Below are positions 1 to 10,600 of a stretch of 64,000 nucleotides of DNA, in pieces. Source of the DNA: Erinaceus europaeus. Its lineage: Eukaryota > Chordata > Mammalia > Eulipotyphla > Erinaceidae. The notes under the pieces are model-generated. The model did no database searches. It saw only the letters and a list, made by a program, of their open reading frames with translations, and was not told where the DNA came from. Position numbers and translations under genes: made by a program. The stretch's first letter is position 1; each line of letters begins with the position of its first letter. Where the stretch lies: positions 70,980,008 through 71,044,007 of the forward strand of contig NC_080168.1 in assembly GCF_950295315.1 (NCBI RefSeq), read 5' to 3'.

Positions 1-29
1 GGAAATTGTTAGTCACAACATTGGGTGTT

Positions 30-173
30 TTGGGCAGGGATAGATAGCATAATGTTATGCAAAGAGACTCTCGTGCCTGAGACTCTAAAGTCCCAGGTTC
101 AATCCCCCCACCACCATAAACCAGAGCTGTGCAGTGGTCTGGTAGAAAAATAATGATGATAATAATAATAAAG
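30..173 (+). mobile_element. SINE-D, full length
   Basis: Carries the D-family head (atagcataatg), B-box-like GGTTCAATCCC and an A-rich tail with (AAT)n. An 11-bp perfect target-site duplication, cattgggtgtt, flanks it at 19-29 and 174-184. Confidence 0.85.
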
Positions 174-340
174 CATTGGGTGTTACTACTATGTGAAACT
201 TTTTGAATACCGTCTTAGGTTAATGACTCATATGCTTGAGTTATGCAGCTTTATTAGACTGTAACATCTCCAGGTTGTCTGTCGTGTCCATTGTCCTTGG
301 CTTCTGTTAACTCCCATTGAAACCTGAAGATCAAATGGCA

Positions 341-589
341 GTCCCCTTTTTTTCTTTATTTCTTTATTGGGAGGATTAATAGTTTACAGTCAGCAGTAAA
401 ATACAGAGTTTATACATGTTAACATTTCTCAGTTTTCCACATAACAATTCAACCTCCTCTAGGTCCTCTGCCATCATGTTCCAGGACCTGAACCCTCCTC
501 CCCTCATCCCAGAGTCTTTTACTTCAGTGCAATACACCAAACCCAGTCCAAGTTCTATTTTGTGTTTTCTTAATTTTTCAGCTTCTCTT
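341..589 (-). mobile_element. L1 3' end, outer copy (first part)
   Basis: On the - strand this is the hedgehog L1 3'-UTR ending in the A-rich tail next to TTTATTTCTTTATTGG. The element resumes at 1478-1577 after nested insertions of two SINEs and element X. Confidence 0.75.
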
Positions 590-871
590 TTTATAAAAAA
601 TTTTTATTTATTTCCTTTTGTTGCCCTTGTTTTATTATTGTTGTAGTTATTATTGTTGTTATTGATGTCCTTGGATAGGGCAGAGAGAAATGGAGAGAGG
701 AGGGGAAGACAGAGAGAGGAAGAGAAAGACAGACACCTGCAGACCTGCTTCACCACCTGTGAAGCGAACCCCTTGCAGGTGGGGAGCTGAGGACTCGAAC
801 CAGGATCCTTATGCATGCTCTTGTGTTTTGTGCCACCTGTGCTTAACCCGCTACGCTACCGCCCGACTCCC
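590..871 (-). mobile_element. SINE-A, full length
   Basis: Full A-family copy read on the - strand, from the (CAA)n/poly-A tail at 590 to the GTCGGGCGG head near 870. A short duplication, cagcttctct, is present at 579-588 and 873-882. Confidence 0.85.
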
Positions 872-884
872 CAGCTTCTCTCTT

Positions 885-1096
885 TTTAAAAAATTTTTTA
901 AATTATCTTTATTTATTGGGTAGAGACAGCCAGAAATTGAGAGGGGAGGGAGAGATAGAGAGGGAGAGAGACACCTGCAACACTGCTTCACCACTCATGA
1001 AGCTTTCCCTCTGCAGGTGGGGACTGAGGGTTCAAACCAGTGTTGATGTGCAATGTAACATGTACCCTCAAACAAGTGCACCACCACCTGGCCCTT
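885..1096 (-). mobile_element. SINE-B
   Basis: B-family copy with TTTATTTATTGGGTAGAGAC tail region, the purine-rich body, B box and GGTGGTGGTGCACTTG-type head. It sits between a SINE-A and element X inside the same outer L1. Confidence 0.85.
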
Positions 1097-1098
1097 CA

Positions 1099-1136
<38 letters not shown>

Positions 1137-1477
1137 ATTATTAGTGATTTGATACTGATAGACAAGATTGTGGGTTAAGAGGGGTACAATTCACAGAATT
1201 TCACCACCAGCATGCCATATCCCATCCTCTTCTTTGGAAGCTTCCTTATTCTTCATCCCTCTGGGAGTATGATCTGAAGATCTCTATGGAGCACAAAAGG
1301 GGAGGTCTGGCTTCTGTAATTGCTTCTCTGATAGACATGGTTATTGACAGGTCGATCTGTACCCCACCCTGTCTCTTCCTTTCCCTAGTGGGGCAGAGCT
1401 CTGGGGAGGTGGGATTCCAGAATACATTAGTCAGGTCATCTGGCCAGGGCAGGAAGGTTGGCATCCTGCCAGTATTT
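1099..1477 (-). mobile_element. Element X copy 1 (unnamed A-tailed retroposon) with (TC)n
   Basis: Shares long stretches with 5898-6317, for example GTCTGGCTTCTGTAATTGCT and CTAGTGGGGCAGAGCTCTGG. The 3' end is a (TC)n run at 1101-1132, i.e. (GA)n on the element strand. The outer L1 text tttttcagcttct (about 575) is repeated as tttttcaacttct just after 1477, which looks like the target-site duplication. No tRNA promoter boxes are seen. Confidence 0.7.
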
Positions 1478-1577
1478 TTCAACTTCTGTTTAAGAGTGAG
1501 ATCATCCCATATTCATCCTTCTCTTTCTGACTTATCTCACTTAACATTATTCCTTCAAGCTCTGTCCAAGATGTGAA
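1478..1577 (-). mobile_element. L1 3' region, outer copy (second part)
   Basis: Continues the L1 that is interrupted at 589: AGTGAGATCATCCCATATTC, ATCCTTCTCTTTCTGACTTA and the following text are shared with the L1 3' ends at 7.7 kb and 49.3 kb. Confidence 0.75.
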
Positions 1578-1710
1578 AGCAGTCCCTTCTATCCCAGTTT
1601 CTAGACCAAATCCATGTTTTTTTGAAAGCTGTCATCATTACATACCCTTAAAAAAATCTGTATGAATTTTTAAAAAGGCCTTGCCCACCCACTTCACTTA
1701 AAGTAACAAA

Positions 1711-1945
1711 ATGGGGGCTGGGTGGTGGTGCTCTAGGTAAAGTGCACGCATTACCGTGCACAAGGACCTAGGTTTGAGCCCGTGGTCCCCACCAGCAGGG
1801 GGAAAGCTTCACAAGCAGTGTAACATGTCTCTCTCTCTCTCTTTTTCTCCCTCTCTTCTTCTTTCTCTCTCTCTTTTCCCCTGTGCCCCCACCCCCAATT
1901 TCTCTCTGATATGGCAAGTAAAATAAAGTTAAAAAAAAAAAAAAG
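1711..1945 (+). mobile_element. SINE-B with expanded C/T tract
   Basis: Head GGGCTGGGTGGTGGTGCTCT, B box GGTTTGAGCCC, pyrimidine tract (1828-1893) and a poly-A run. The C/T tract is longer than in sister copies. Confidence 0.8.
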
Positions 1946-2094
1946 AGGAACAGAATGAAACAAAGTGCCTTAACTATAACTGGGTTTGTACTGCTCTCGA
2001 GTAAGTACTTGGCAAAAACCTAGTTCTGCATGCACTTCAGAAGACTGGAGGGTAGGCTTTCCAATGAACTTGACCACCTTTAAGAAAGTCATTT

Positions 2095-2262
2095 GTTATT
2101 TTATTATTATTATTTTAACCATAGCACTTATCAGCTCTGGCTTGCTTCACCGTGCAGGTGAGGAGCTGGGGGCTCAAACCAGGAGCCATATGCTGGTCCT
2201 TGGGCTTTGCGCCACGTGTGCTTAGCCCGCTGTGCTACCGCTGCTACCGCCCAACCCCCAAT
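2095..2262 (-). mobile_element. Chimeric SINE: D-family 3' part joined to A-family 5' part
   Basis: From the left (element 3' end) the text is SINE-D (tcagctctggctt), then changes without a gap to SINE-A (gcttcaccgtgcaggtgagg) and ends with the A-family head. The join falls in a shared GCTT, so template switching between two SINE RNAs or a deletion between neighbouring copies could explain it. Confidence 0.65.
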
Positions 2263-2484
2263 TAATAGGTTTTTTTTTTTTTAGTCAATTATCAAAAGGT
2301 AAAATCAAACAAAATAGCAATGCATATGAATTGAGAAGTACCGTGTACCGCTAGATTGAGTGGAAGAGACATATCATTCATTCTCTCCTTTAATCCTCTA
2401 TCTCTGAGCATGGGTATGTCTATAAATGAGGAGGACAATGTTGAGTGGTGTTGGAATATGCCCTTCATTTTTTCCACTCTTTAA

Positions 2485-2828
2485 TTTTTTTTTTCTTTTT
2501 TTTGCCTCCAGGGTTATTGCTGGGGCTCGGTGCCTGCACCATGAATCCACTGCTCCTGGAGGCTATTTTTTCCCCCTTTTGTTGCTCTGGTTGTTTTATC
2601 ATTGTTGTAGTTATTATTATTGTTTTATTGCTGCCATTGTTGTTGTTGGATAGGACAGAGGAAGATAGAGAGGGGGAGAGAAAGACAAGACACCTGCAGA
2701 TCTGCTTCACCGCCTGTCAAGCAACTCCCTTGCAGGTGGGGAGCTGGCGGCCCGAACCGGGGATCCTTATGCTGGTCCTTGTGCTTTGTACCATGTGCAC
2801 ATAACCCGCTGTGCTACCGCCCGACTCC
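2485..2828 (-). mobile_element. SINE-A-long, full length
   Basis: Contains the extra 3' module (cctccagggttattgctggg) followed by the whole A body. Target-site duplication tccactctt(t)aa at about 2473-2484 and 2829-2839. Confidence 0.85.
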
Positions 2829-3044
2829 TCCACTCTTAAAATTTTAGTGAGCCTGAGGTCAGTAAGAGGGTAAATGTTTTGTCCATAACCTCCTTTGTAA
2901 AGCCATTAGAAACTGCATTAGCAAGATATGTTATTTGGTTTGTAGAGGATCTTGGAATTCAAGGAAATTTTAGAGTTCCAGTTTCTTTATTTTCCATCTG
3001 TGAAAACTATTGCTTGGAAGTGTGATGTATGTCCAAGAATAAAA

Positions 3045-3228
3045 ACATTTTATTTCTTTATTGGGGAATTAATGTTTTACATTCAACAGTAAATACAATA
3101 GTGTGTACATGCATAACATTCCCCAGTTTCCCATATAACAATACAACCCCCACTACATCCTTCATGGACCTGTATTCTCCCCACCCACGCACCCCAGAGT
3201 CTTTTACTTTAGTGCGATATGAAAACCT
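3045..3228 (-). mobile_element. L1 3' end, 5'-truncated
   Basis: About 180 bp of the young L1 3'-UTR, very similar to 7420-7610, stopping within the CAGAGTCTTTTACTTTAGTG segment. Strong 5' truncation is usual for L1. Confidence 0.8.
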
Positions 3229-3329
3229 TTTCTTTTTAAGAGAAATACATAGAGTAGTACTGTACCGTGGGTCCATGTATCTCCTAATTTCTCCTTCATA
3301 ATGTGTTCATGTCTTTGAGACAGAATGGC

Positions 3330-3525
3330 TTGCTTCCTCCCTTCCCACCTCTTGCATAAGCCAACACACCACACATGTACAGTTTTATTGTTCCTAGACT
3401 TCCTTTTCATTCCAAAGGTATCACAGCAGCAGAGCTTTCCCTGGTACTGTGGCATTCTCTTGTGCTGGCACTCAAACCTGGGCCATTATGGGCTGGTCCC
3501 CTGCCTGGTGAACTAGTCTCCATCT
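3330..3525 (-). mobile_element. Diverged SINE-E-like element
   Basis: Text such as cagagctttccctggtactgtggc and ctcaaacctgggccat resembles the diverged tRNA-like copies at 32850, 38460 and 60340. Ends are not clear. Confidence 0.45.
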
Positions 3526-3830
3526 CCCAAAAATGAACAGTTTAAGCATCAGCATGAAGCACACTGTCAGGACACAGTTGATTCCAGAGTATTTTATTGA
3601 TTTCAAAAGAACCAGCTTTTGGGTTCATTTTTTTGGTTCCTGTGGCCTGTATTATTGGTTTCTTGTATGATAATAATTATTTCTTCTTTTCCTTTAGGCT
3701 TAATTTTTTTCTTTTCCTACTTAATGTGAAAACTGAAATCATGATTTGAGACCTTAGATGTCCAGTGATATAATTCTGTGCTAAGTACTATTTATATTCC
3801 ATCAATTTTGCTACGCTGTATTCTCATTCA
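3526..3830. other. Intron 1, no recognised element
   Basis: AT-rich sequence without ORF, RNA gene or repeat that I can name; it leads into the inverted-repeat arm beginning at 3831. Confidence 0.5.
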
Positions 3831-3898
3831 AGCCAAATAGTCTACCTCTAAAGTAAGCCCAGAGGCACACAGATGAAGCAAGCAAACCAACTAGGTGG
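3831..3898. repeat. Left arm of imperfect inverted repeat
   Basis: The arm begins agccaaatagtctacctcta and reads outward to outward against 4081-4138. The first 30 nt match the reverse complement of the right arm with two mismatches; the rest shares CACAGATGAA and CTAGGTGG with small gaps. The inner end merges with the head of a SINE-B. Confidence 0.85.
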
Positions 3899-4078
3899 CG
3901 CACCCAATTGAGTGCATATGTTACAGTGCATAAGGACCTGGGGTTTGAGCCCCTAGAGCCCACCTGCAGGAGGAAAGCTTCATGAGTGGTGAAGCCTGCA
4001 GGTGTTTCTCTGACTCTCTCCTCTCTATCTCCCGCTTCCTCTTGATTTCTGGCTGCCTCTATTTAATAACTAAAGATG
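3888..4078 (+). mobile_element. SINE-B inside the inverted repeat
   Basis: Head aactaggtggcgcaccc, B box GGTTTGAGCCC, tail TCTATTTAATAACTAAAGAT. It forms the loop between the arms at 3831-3898 and 4081-4138. Confidence 0.8.
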
Positions 4079-4080
4079 CA

Positions 4081-4138
4081 CCACCTAGTTTGTTTCATCT
4101 GTGGTTCCAGGCTTACTTTAGAGGTAAACTATTTAGCT
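4081..4138. repeat. Right arm of imperfect inverted repeat
   Basis: Begins ccacctagtttgtttcatct and ends aggtaaactatttagct; it is the reverse complement, with few differences, of 3831-3898. Confidence 0.85.
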
Positions 4139-4159
4139 TACAGTTATTTGGAGGGTTAT

Positions 4160-4548
4160 TCCTGATTTTTTATTGTTGTGATTGACTTCAGAGTTGATTC
4201 CATATGATCAGAGGACGCACCTTGTTTGACTGAAGTCCTTTAAAATGTATTCAGGCTTGTTTTATGACCCCGATTGTGATCTGTCTTGGAAGTGTTTCAT
4301 GTCCCTTGAAGGAAAAGTGTGTTCCCTCTTGAACAATGTGGGTTGGGTAGAATATTCTATTATGTCATAATGCTCCATAGTGTCTGTTCAGGCAGCTGGC
4401 TGGTCGTGTTCTTTCAGTCTGTATTCTTGCGTATTTCTAGTCTGCTGTGTAATGAAAGAGGTGTATGACTATAACTGTGGACTTGTCTTTTTCGCCTCGT
4501 ACTTTTATCAGCTTTTGTCTCATGTATTTTGAAACTCTCTTGTTATAT
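4160..4548 (-). mobile_element. Old L1 ORF2 endonuclease-region fragment (part 1)
   Basis: On the - strand this resembles the region of mammalian L1 ORF2 just after the endonuclease active-site part (compare 10780-11100 in the young L1). It is full of stops. It resumes after the SINE-B at 4563-4762. Confidence 0.6.
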
Positions 4549-4562
4549 AAAATGTTTAGTAT

Positions 4563-4762
4563 TTTTTTAAAAAATATTTTTATTTATTTACTGTATAGAG
4601 ACAGAAATTGAGAGGGAAGCAGGAGAGAAACAGTGAGACACCTGCAGCCCTGCTTCACCACTCATGAAGCTTTCTCCATGCAGGTGGGGACCAGGGGCTT
4701 GAACCTGGGTGCTTGCACGCTGTAATATGTGTGCTTAACCAGAAGAGCCACCACCTGACCCC
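4563..4762 (-). mobile_element. SINE-B, full length
   Basis: Complete B-family copy flanked by a perfect 14-bp duplication aaaatgtttagtat at 4549-4562 and 4763-4776, splitting the old L1. Confidence 0.9.
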
Positions 4763-4776
4763 AAAATGTTTAGTAT

Positions 4777-4821
4777 TGTTGTTTTCTTGATGAGTTGACT
4801 ATCATTATGAAATTTGTTTCT
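4777..4821 (-). mobile_element. Old L1 fragment (part 2)
   Basis: Continues 4160-4548: ttcttgatgagttgactatc and tcattatgaaat are typical of this L1 region. A SINE-A-long follows directly. Confidence 0.55.
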
Positions 4822-5127
4822 TGGGGTCGGGCGGTAGTGCAGTGGGTTAAGCAAATGTGGCATGAAGTGCAAGGACCAGTGCAAGCCCCTGGCTCCCCAC
4901 CTGCAGGGGAGTTGCTTCATAAGCGGTGAAGCAGGTCTGCAGGTGTCTATCTTTCTCTCCTTTCTCTGTCCTCCCTGCTCTCTCCATTTCTCTCCATTCT
5001 ATACAGCAACAATAACAATAATAACAACAAGGGGAACAAAAGTGGAAAAAGTGGCCTCCAGGAGCAGAGGATCATGTTGTAGGCACCGAGCCCCAGCGAT
5101 AACCATGGAGGCATATAAAAAAAATTA
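4822..5127 (+). mobile_element. SINE-A-long
   Basis: A-family head GGGTCGGGCGGTAGTGCAGT, a shortened B-box region, the (CAA)n stretch and the long 3' module (ggcctccaggagcagagga ... aaccatggaggc). Confidence 0.85.
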
Positions 5128-5132
5128 TTTTC

Positions 5133-5284
5133 TTTTAAAAAAAAAATTTTACTTATTTATTACTGAGAAACATAGGAGAAAGAAAGAACCAGGATCACCC
5201 TGGTACATGTGCTGCCTGGGATTGAACTCAGGACCTCATGCTTGAAAGTCTAATGCTTTATCCACTGCGCCACCTCCCGGACCA
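5133..5284 (-). mobile_element. SINE-C
   Basis: Complete C-family copy ending in the head cactgcgccacctcccggac (reverse complement of GTCCGGGAGGTGGCGCAGTG), with the tail at the left. Confidence 0.85.
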
Positions 5285-5286
5285 CT

Positions 5287-5352
5287 CTTTTTTATTTTTT
5301 TTCTCCAGAGTACTGCTCAGCTCTGGCTTATGATGGTGCTGGAGACTGATTT
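5287..5352 (-). mobile_element. SINE-D 3' fragment
   Basis: Only the 3' half of the family is present (ctccagagtactgctcagct ... tatgatggtgctggagact); the head with the A box is missing. Confidence 0.6.
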
Positions 5353-5639
5353 TTTTTTTTTCCAGGTGCTTTATGATTCTACTATTCTTGAGAATGACTG
5401 GTATGCTTTTTTCTAAGTATTCAAAGAGCAAGGAGACACAACTGTGACAATCACATACCCATAGACAGTAGCTTTCTAATAGGATTTTCAGATTCTCCCA
5501 AGAGTATATTCTCTCATCCCCTCAAAGCCAGAGCAAATCCTGTCAAACCCAAGTCAAGATTACTACCCCTGTGCTCAGTACCCATCAGTGATCTGCTCCT
5601 GGCCTGGGATGAAATTGAAGATTCTTTCCCAGTCTGTAA

Positions 5640-5815
5640 GGCCCCAGGCCCTTTTCTGCACCTTGGACCCTTCTGCTTGAGCCAGACATGCCTGCATTCC
5701 ATTTCAGGTGTAGTTCCCACCTGAGGGAACTTTGTTCTTCCTACCCCTTCTGCCAGATCTCTTAGATTTCCACATGGCCTGAGCTTGCATAACTCCTTTA
5801 GCAGGTGTGATTCAT
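5640..5815 (+). mobile_element. Ancient L2-like fragment
   Basis: Text such as gttcccacctgagggaactt, cttctgccagatctct and tttccacatggcc follows the L2 3' region as I remember it, with many differences. No ends are visible. Confidence 0.5.
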
Positions 5816-5892
5816 CTAGAGTTCTCTTTGAATGTTCCTCAGGGCAGCTGTCCCTGCTGCATTGTGTAAAACAAGTGATTCCTCTTTCTCTT

Positions 5893-5897
<5 letters not shown>

Positions 5898-5926
<29 letters not shown>

Positions 5927-6317
5927 ATTTATAAAAAGGAAACATTGACAAAACCATAGGATAAGAGGGGTACAACTCCACACAATTCCCACCACCAGAT
6001 CTCCATATCCCATCTCCTCCCCTGATAGCTTTACTATTCTTTAACCCTCTGGGAGTATGGACCCCATTGTGGGATGCAGAAAGTGGAAGGTCTGGCTTCT
6101 GTAATTGCTTCCCCGCTGAACATGGGCATTGACAGGTTGATCCATACTCCCGGCCTGCCTCTCTCTTTCCCTAGTGAGGCAGGGCTCTGGGGAAGCAGAG
6201 CTCCAGGACATATTGGTGGAGCTGACTGTCCAGGGAAGTCTGGTTAGCATCATGCTAGCATCTGGAACTTGGTGGCTGAAAAGAGAGTTGACATACAAAA
6301 CCAAACAAATTTCTGAA
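5898..6317 (-). mobile_element. Element X copy 2, longest copy
   Basis: About 420 bp, with an A-rich 3' end followed by (GA)n on the element strand. Target-site duplication ctctttcatctct at 5885-5897 and 6318-6330. No A/B promoter boxes and no ORF with recognisable protein. This is the reference copy for the family in this window. Confidence 0.75.
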
Positions 6318-6330
6318 CATCTCTTTCATC

Positions 6331-6632
6331 TCTTGCCTTGTGTCCTTTAGAGCTGATTGCTTCACAGAGTGATTTGTGTCTCTTTCTTAAGTAGTCCATA
6401 CTACATAGGACCTCTTTAGATTCTAGAAATAAGGCAGTAGACATACCACCCCGTTCTCTCCAAACAAATGTGTGAATAAATGATTCCCAGTTTTAAAAGT
6501 TGACTCTAAAGGCCATACATATGGAACAATAAACAACAATCAGGAAACCCCTGAGAAAGAGAGGGAGGGATAAGGAAGGCAAATTGGACTGAGGACAGAG
6601 TCACATGTTTCAGAGTGAAACTCTTATTCTTT
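6331..6632. other. Intron 1, no recognised element
   Basis: Ordinary AT-rich sequence. I see no ORF of interest, RNA gene or named repeat. Confidence 0.5.
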
Positions 6633-6648
6633 CTCTCTCTGTCTAGTT

Positions 6649-6652
<4 letters not shown>

Positions 6653-6697
<45 letters not shown>
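6653..6697. repeat. (CA)n microsatellite
   Basis: About 20 CA units, with one CG interruption near the right end. Confidence 0.97.
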
Positions 6698-6699
6698 TC

Positions 6700-6774
6700 T
6701 GTTGGACTTGCAAGTAGGAAGTTCTAAATTCAATCCCTGGCATTGCATGTGCCAGAGTGATGCTCTGGTTCTTT
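6700..6774 (+). mobile_element. SINE-C fragment
   Basis: The middle of the C family (agttctaaattcaatccctg ... gtgccagagtgatgctctgg) without head or tail; it abuts a SINE-A-long fragment. Confidence 0.6.
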
Positions 6775-6922
6775 CTGGGGTTATTGCTGGGGCTTGGTGT
6801 GAATCCACTGCTCCTAGAGGCTATTTTTTCCCCTTTTGTTGCCCACATTGTTCTGTCATTGTTGTGGTAATTATTGTTGTTGTTATATTATTGTTACATA
6901 TTATTGTTGTTATATATTTTTT
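6775..6922 (-). mobile_element. SINE-A-long 3' fragment
   Basis: 3' module (gggttattgctggggcttgg) and the (CAA)n zone, on this strand expanded to (GTT/ATT)n. The tRNA-related half is absent. Confidence 0.65.
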
Positions 6923-7242
6923 TAAACTTTCTTTTAAAAAATGTGAGGACAGGGTGATATTTATGAGAATTTTTCAGTTTTTGCTGTGAACCTAAAACTA
7001 CTCTAAAAATAATGAACAGTTTTGTGGTATGGTGTATGGACAGATGTATTGCCGAGCAGAACAGAATAGACTCCCCAGAAGTAGAGTGTAATTGCTGCAA
7101 TTTAGAATGTGATCAAAGTAGCATCTCAAAATACAGAGGAATGATGGGACTAGTTATTTGGAGAGAGAGAAAATTGAGTTCATTCCTCAAACTGTATTCC
7201 AAGACTAAGTACATACAAATGGATGCAATCTTTCTCTTTCTC
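6923..7242. other. Intron 1, no recognised element
   Basis: Includes a short open frame at 7012-7314 with no recognisable protein features. I would not call a gene here. Confidence 0.45.
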
Positions 7243-7289
7243 TCTCTCTTTTTAATATTTATTTATTTATTCTCTTTTATTGCCCTAAT
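7243..7289 (-). mobile_element. Extremely 5'-truncated SINE-A (tail only)
   Basis: Only about 45 nt of the A-family 3' end is present (tttatttatttattctcttt...attgcccta), yet a duplication aatctttctcttt flanks it at about 7228-7240 and 7289-7301, so it is a real insertion. Confidence 0.65.
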
Positions 7290-7377
7290 CTTTCTCTTTT
7301 CATACTTTTCATAGCTGAAAGTAATTTCAGACATTTGAAAGAGAATACACAGAATTTTCACCTTTTCTCCACCCAGA

Positions 7378-7387
7378 CTCCTCTCTT
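7378..7387. repeat. Probable left target-site duplication of the full-length L1
   Basis: ctcctctctt, repeated at 13439-13448. It lies in a pyrimidine-rich context, so 10 matching bases are suggestive rather than conclusive. Confidence 0.55.
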
Positions 7388-7660
7388 TCTGTTTGTTTGT
7401 TTGCTTGCTTTTTTAAAAAAAATTTATTTCTTTATTGGGGAATTAATGTTTTATATTCAGCAGTAAATACAATAGTTTGTACATGCATAACATTCCCCAG
7501 TTTCCCATTTAACAATACAACCCCCACTATGTCATTTATCATCCTTCATGGACCTGTATTCTCCCCACCCACCCACCCACACCCCAGAGTCTTTTACTTT
7601 GGTGCAATACGCCAATTCCATTTCAGGTTCTACTTGTGTTTTCTTTTCTGATCTTGTTTT

Positions 7661-10600
7661 TCAACTTCTGCCTGAGAGTGAGATCATCCCATATTCATCC
7701 TTCTGTTTCTGACTTATTTCACTCAACATGATTTTTTCAAGGTCCATCCAAGATCAGCTGAAAACGGTGAAGTCACCATTTTTTACAGCTGAGTAGTATT
7801 CCATTGTGTAGATATACCACAACTTGCTCAGCCACTCATCTGTTGTTGGACACCTGGGTTGCTTCCAGGTTTTGGCTATTACAAATTGTGCTGCCAAGAA
7901 CATATGTGTACACAGATCTTTCTGGATGGATGTGTTGGGTTCCTTAGGATATATCCCCAGGAGGGGAATTGCAGGGTCATAGGGTAGGTCCATTTCTAGC
8001 CTTCTGAGAGTTCTCCAGACTGTTCTCCACAGAGGTTGGACCAGTTGACATTCCCACCAGCAGTGCAGGAGGGTTCCTTTGACCCCACACCCTCTCCAGC
8101 ATTTGCTGCTGTTACCTTTTCTGATGTATGACATTCTCACAGGAGTGAAGTGATATCTCATTGTTGTCTTTATTTGCATTTCTCTGACAATCAGAGACTT
8201 GGAGCATTTTTTCATGTGTTTCTCAGCCTTTTGGATCTCTTCTGTGGTGAATATTCTGTCCATGTCCTCCCCCCATTTTTGGATGGGGTTATTTGTTGTC
8301 TTGTTGAGTCTGGCAATCTCTTTATATATGTTGGTTATTAAACTCTTGTCTGATGTATGGCATGTAAAGATCTTCTCCCATTCTGTGAGGGGTCTCTTGG
8401 TTTGGATAGTGGTTTCTTTTGCTGTGAAGAAGCTTTTTAATTTGATATAGTCCCATAGGTTTATACTTGCTTTAGTCTTCTTTGTAATTGGATTCGTTTA
8501 ATTGAAAATGTCTTTAAAATTTATGCGGAAAAGAGTTCTGCCAATATTTTCCTCTAAGTATCTGATAGTTTCTGGTCTAACATCCAAGTCCTTGATCCAC
8601 TTGGAATTTACTTTTGTATTTGGTGAAATACAGTGATTCAGGTTCATTCTTCTGCATGTTTCAACCCATTGTTTCCAACACCATTTGTTGAAGAGACTCT
8701 GGTTTCCCCATTTAATAGTCTGAGCCCCTTTGTCAAAGATTAGATGTCCATAGGTGTGGGGGCTCATTTCTGGGCTCTCAGTTCTATTCCACTGGTAAGT
8801 GTGTCTGTTCATGTTCCAGTACCAAGCAGTTTTGATGACAGTGGCCCTATAATATAGTTTGAGATCTGGGAGTGTGATGCCTCCGGTTCTGTTCTTTTTT
8901 TTCAAGATTGTTTTGGCAATTCTAGGTCTTTTCTGGTTCCAGATAAACATTTGTAGCATTTTTTCTATTCTCCTAAAAAATGTGCTTGGGATCTTGATGG
9001 GGATAGCATTAAATTTGTAGATGGCTCTGGGTAATATATTCATTTTGATGATGTTAATTCTTCCAACCCATGAACATGGAATATTTTTCCACTTCTTTGT
9101 GTCTTTTTCAATTTCTTTGAGTAGTGACTCATAATTTTCAGTATACAAGTCTTTCACTTCCTTGGTTAGATTTACTCCTAGATATTTTATTGTTTTTGTT
9201 GCTATAGTAAAAGGAATTGATTTCTGGATTTCAATTTCTTCTAACTTAGTGTTTGCATAGAGGAATGCCACTGACTTTTGAATGTTAATTTTATAGCCTG
9301 ACACGTTACTGTATTGCCTGATGACTTCCAAAAGCTTCTTGCTGGATTCCTTAGGTTTTTCCATGTATACTATCATGTCATCTGCAAATAAGGAGAGTTT
9401 GACGTCTTCTCTTCCAATCTGTAAGCCTTTAATTCCTTGCTCCTGCCTGATTGCTGTGGCAAGAACTTCTAACACTGTGTTGAATAGTAATGGTGATAGT
9501 GGGCAGCCCTGTCTAGTACCTGATCTGAGGGGAAATGCTTCCAGTTTTTCACCATTGAGTATGATGTTGGCTGTAGGTTTACTATATATAGACTCCACTA
9601 TCTTCAGGAATTTTCCATCTATTCCCATTTTTTGTAGTGTTTTGATCATAAAGGGATGTTGTATTTTGTGAAAGGCTTTCTCTGCATCTATTGATATGAC
9701 CATGTGGTTTTTGGTCTTGCTTTTGTTGATGTGGTGGATCACCTTGATTGATATATGTATATTAAACCAACCTTGCATGCCTGGGATAAACCCCACTTGG
9801 TCATGATGAACAATCATTTTTATATACTGCTGTATCCGGTTGGCTAGAATTTTGTTTAATATTTTTACATCTATGTTCATCAGAGATATTGGTCTCTAGT
9901 TTTCTTTTTTGGTTGTGTCCCTGTCTGCTTTTGGTATCAGGGTGATGTTGGCTTCATAGAAGCTGGCAAGGAGTATTCTAGTGTCTTCAATCTTTTGGAA
10001 GATTTTTAAAAGTAGAGGTATTATTTCTTCTTTGAAGGTTTTGTAGAATTCATTTTTAAAACCATCTGGTCCAGGACTTTTATTTTTGGGAAGATTTTTG
10101 ATAACTGTTTCAATTTCATTAGCTGTGATGGGCCTGTTCATGTTATCCACTTCCTCTTTACTTAGTTTTGGAAGTTGATAGGTATCTAGGAAATCGTCCA
10201 TCTCTTCCAGGTTCTCTAGCTTGGTGGCATATAGTTGTTCATAGAAGCCTCGCATGAAATGTTGAATTTCTGCAGTGTCTGTTGTGGTATCTCCTCTTTC
10301 ATTTACTATCCGATTTATTTGGGTCTTCTCCCTTTTTTGTTTTGTGAGTCTGGCTAAAGGTTTGTCGGTTTTGTTTACTCTTTTGAAGAACCAACATTTA
10401 CTTTCGTTGATCTTTTGTATGGTTTTCCTATTCTCAATGTTATTTATTTCTGCCCTAACTTTAGTGATTTCTGACCTTCTCGTTGCTTTAGGGTTCCTTT
10501 GTTGTTCTTCTTCTAGGTCTTTAAGATGTGCAATCAGGCTGTTTATTTGTGTTTTTTCTTGTTTCCTAATGTGTGCTTGTATAGCTATGAACTTCCCTCT

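Noticed and set aside
590..871. tRNA gene candidates at the many A-box/B-box motifs
   Set aside because: The boxes belong to tRNA-derived SINEs: there is no cloverleaf, and each is followed by SINE body and A-rich tail. The same holds for all copies in the window.
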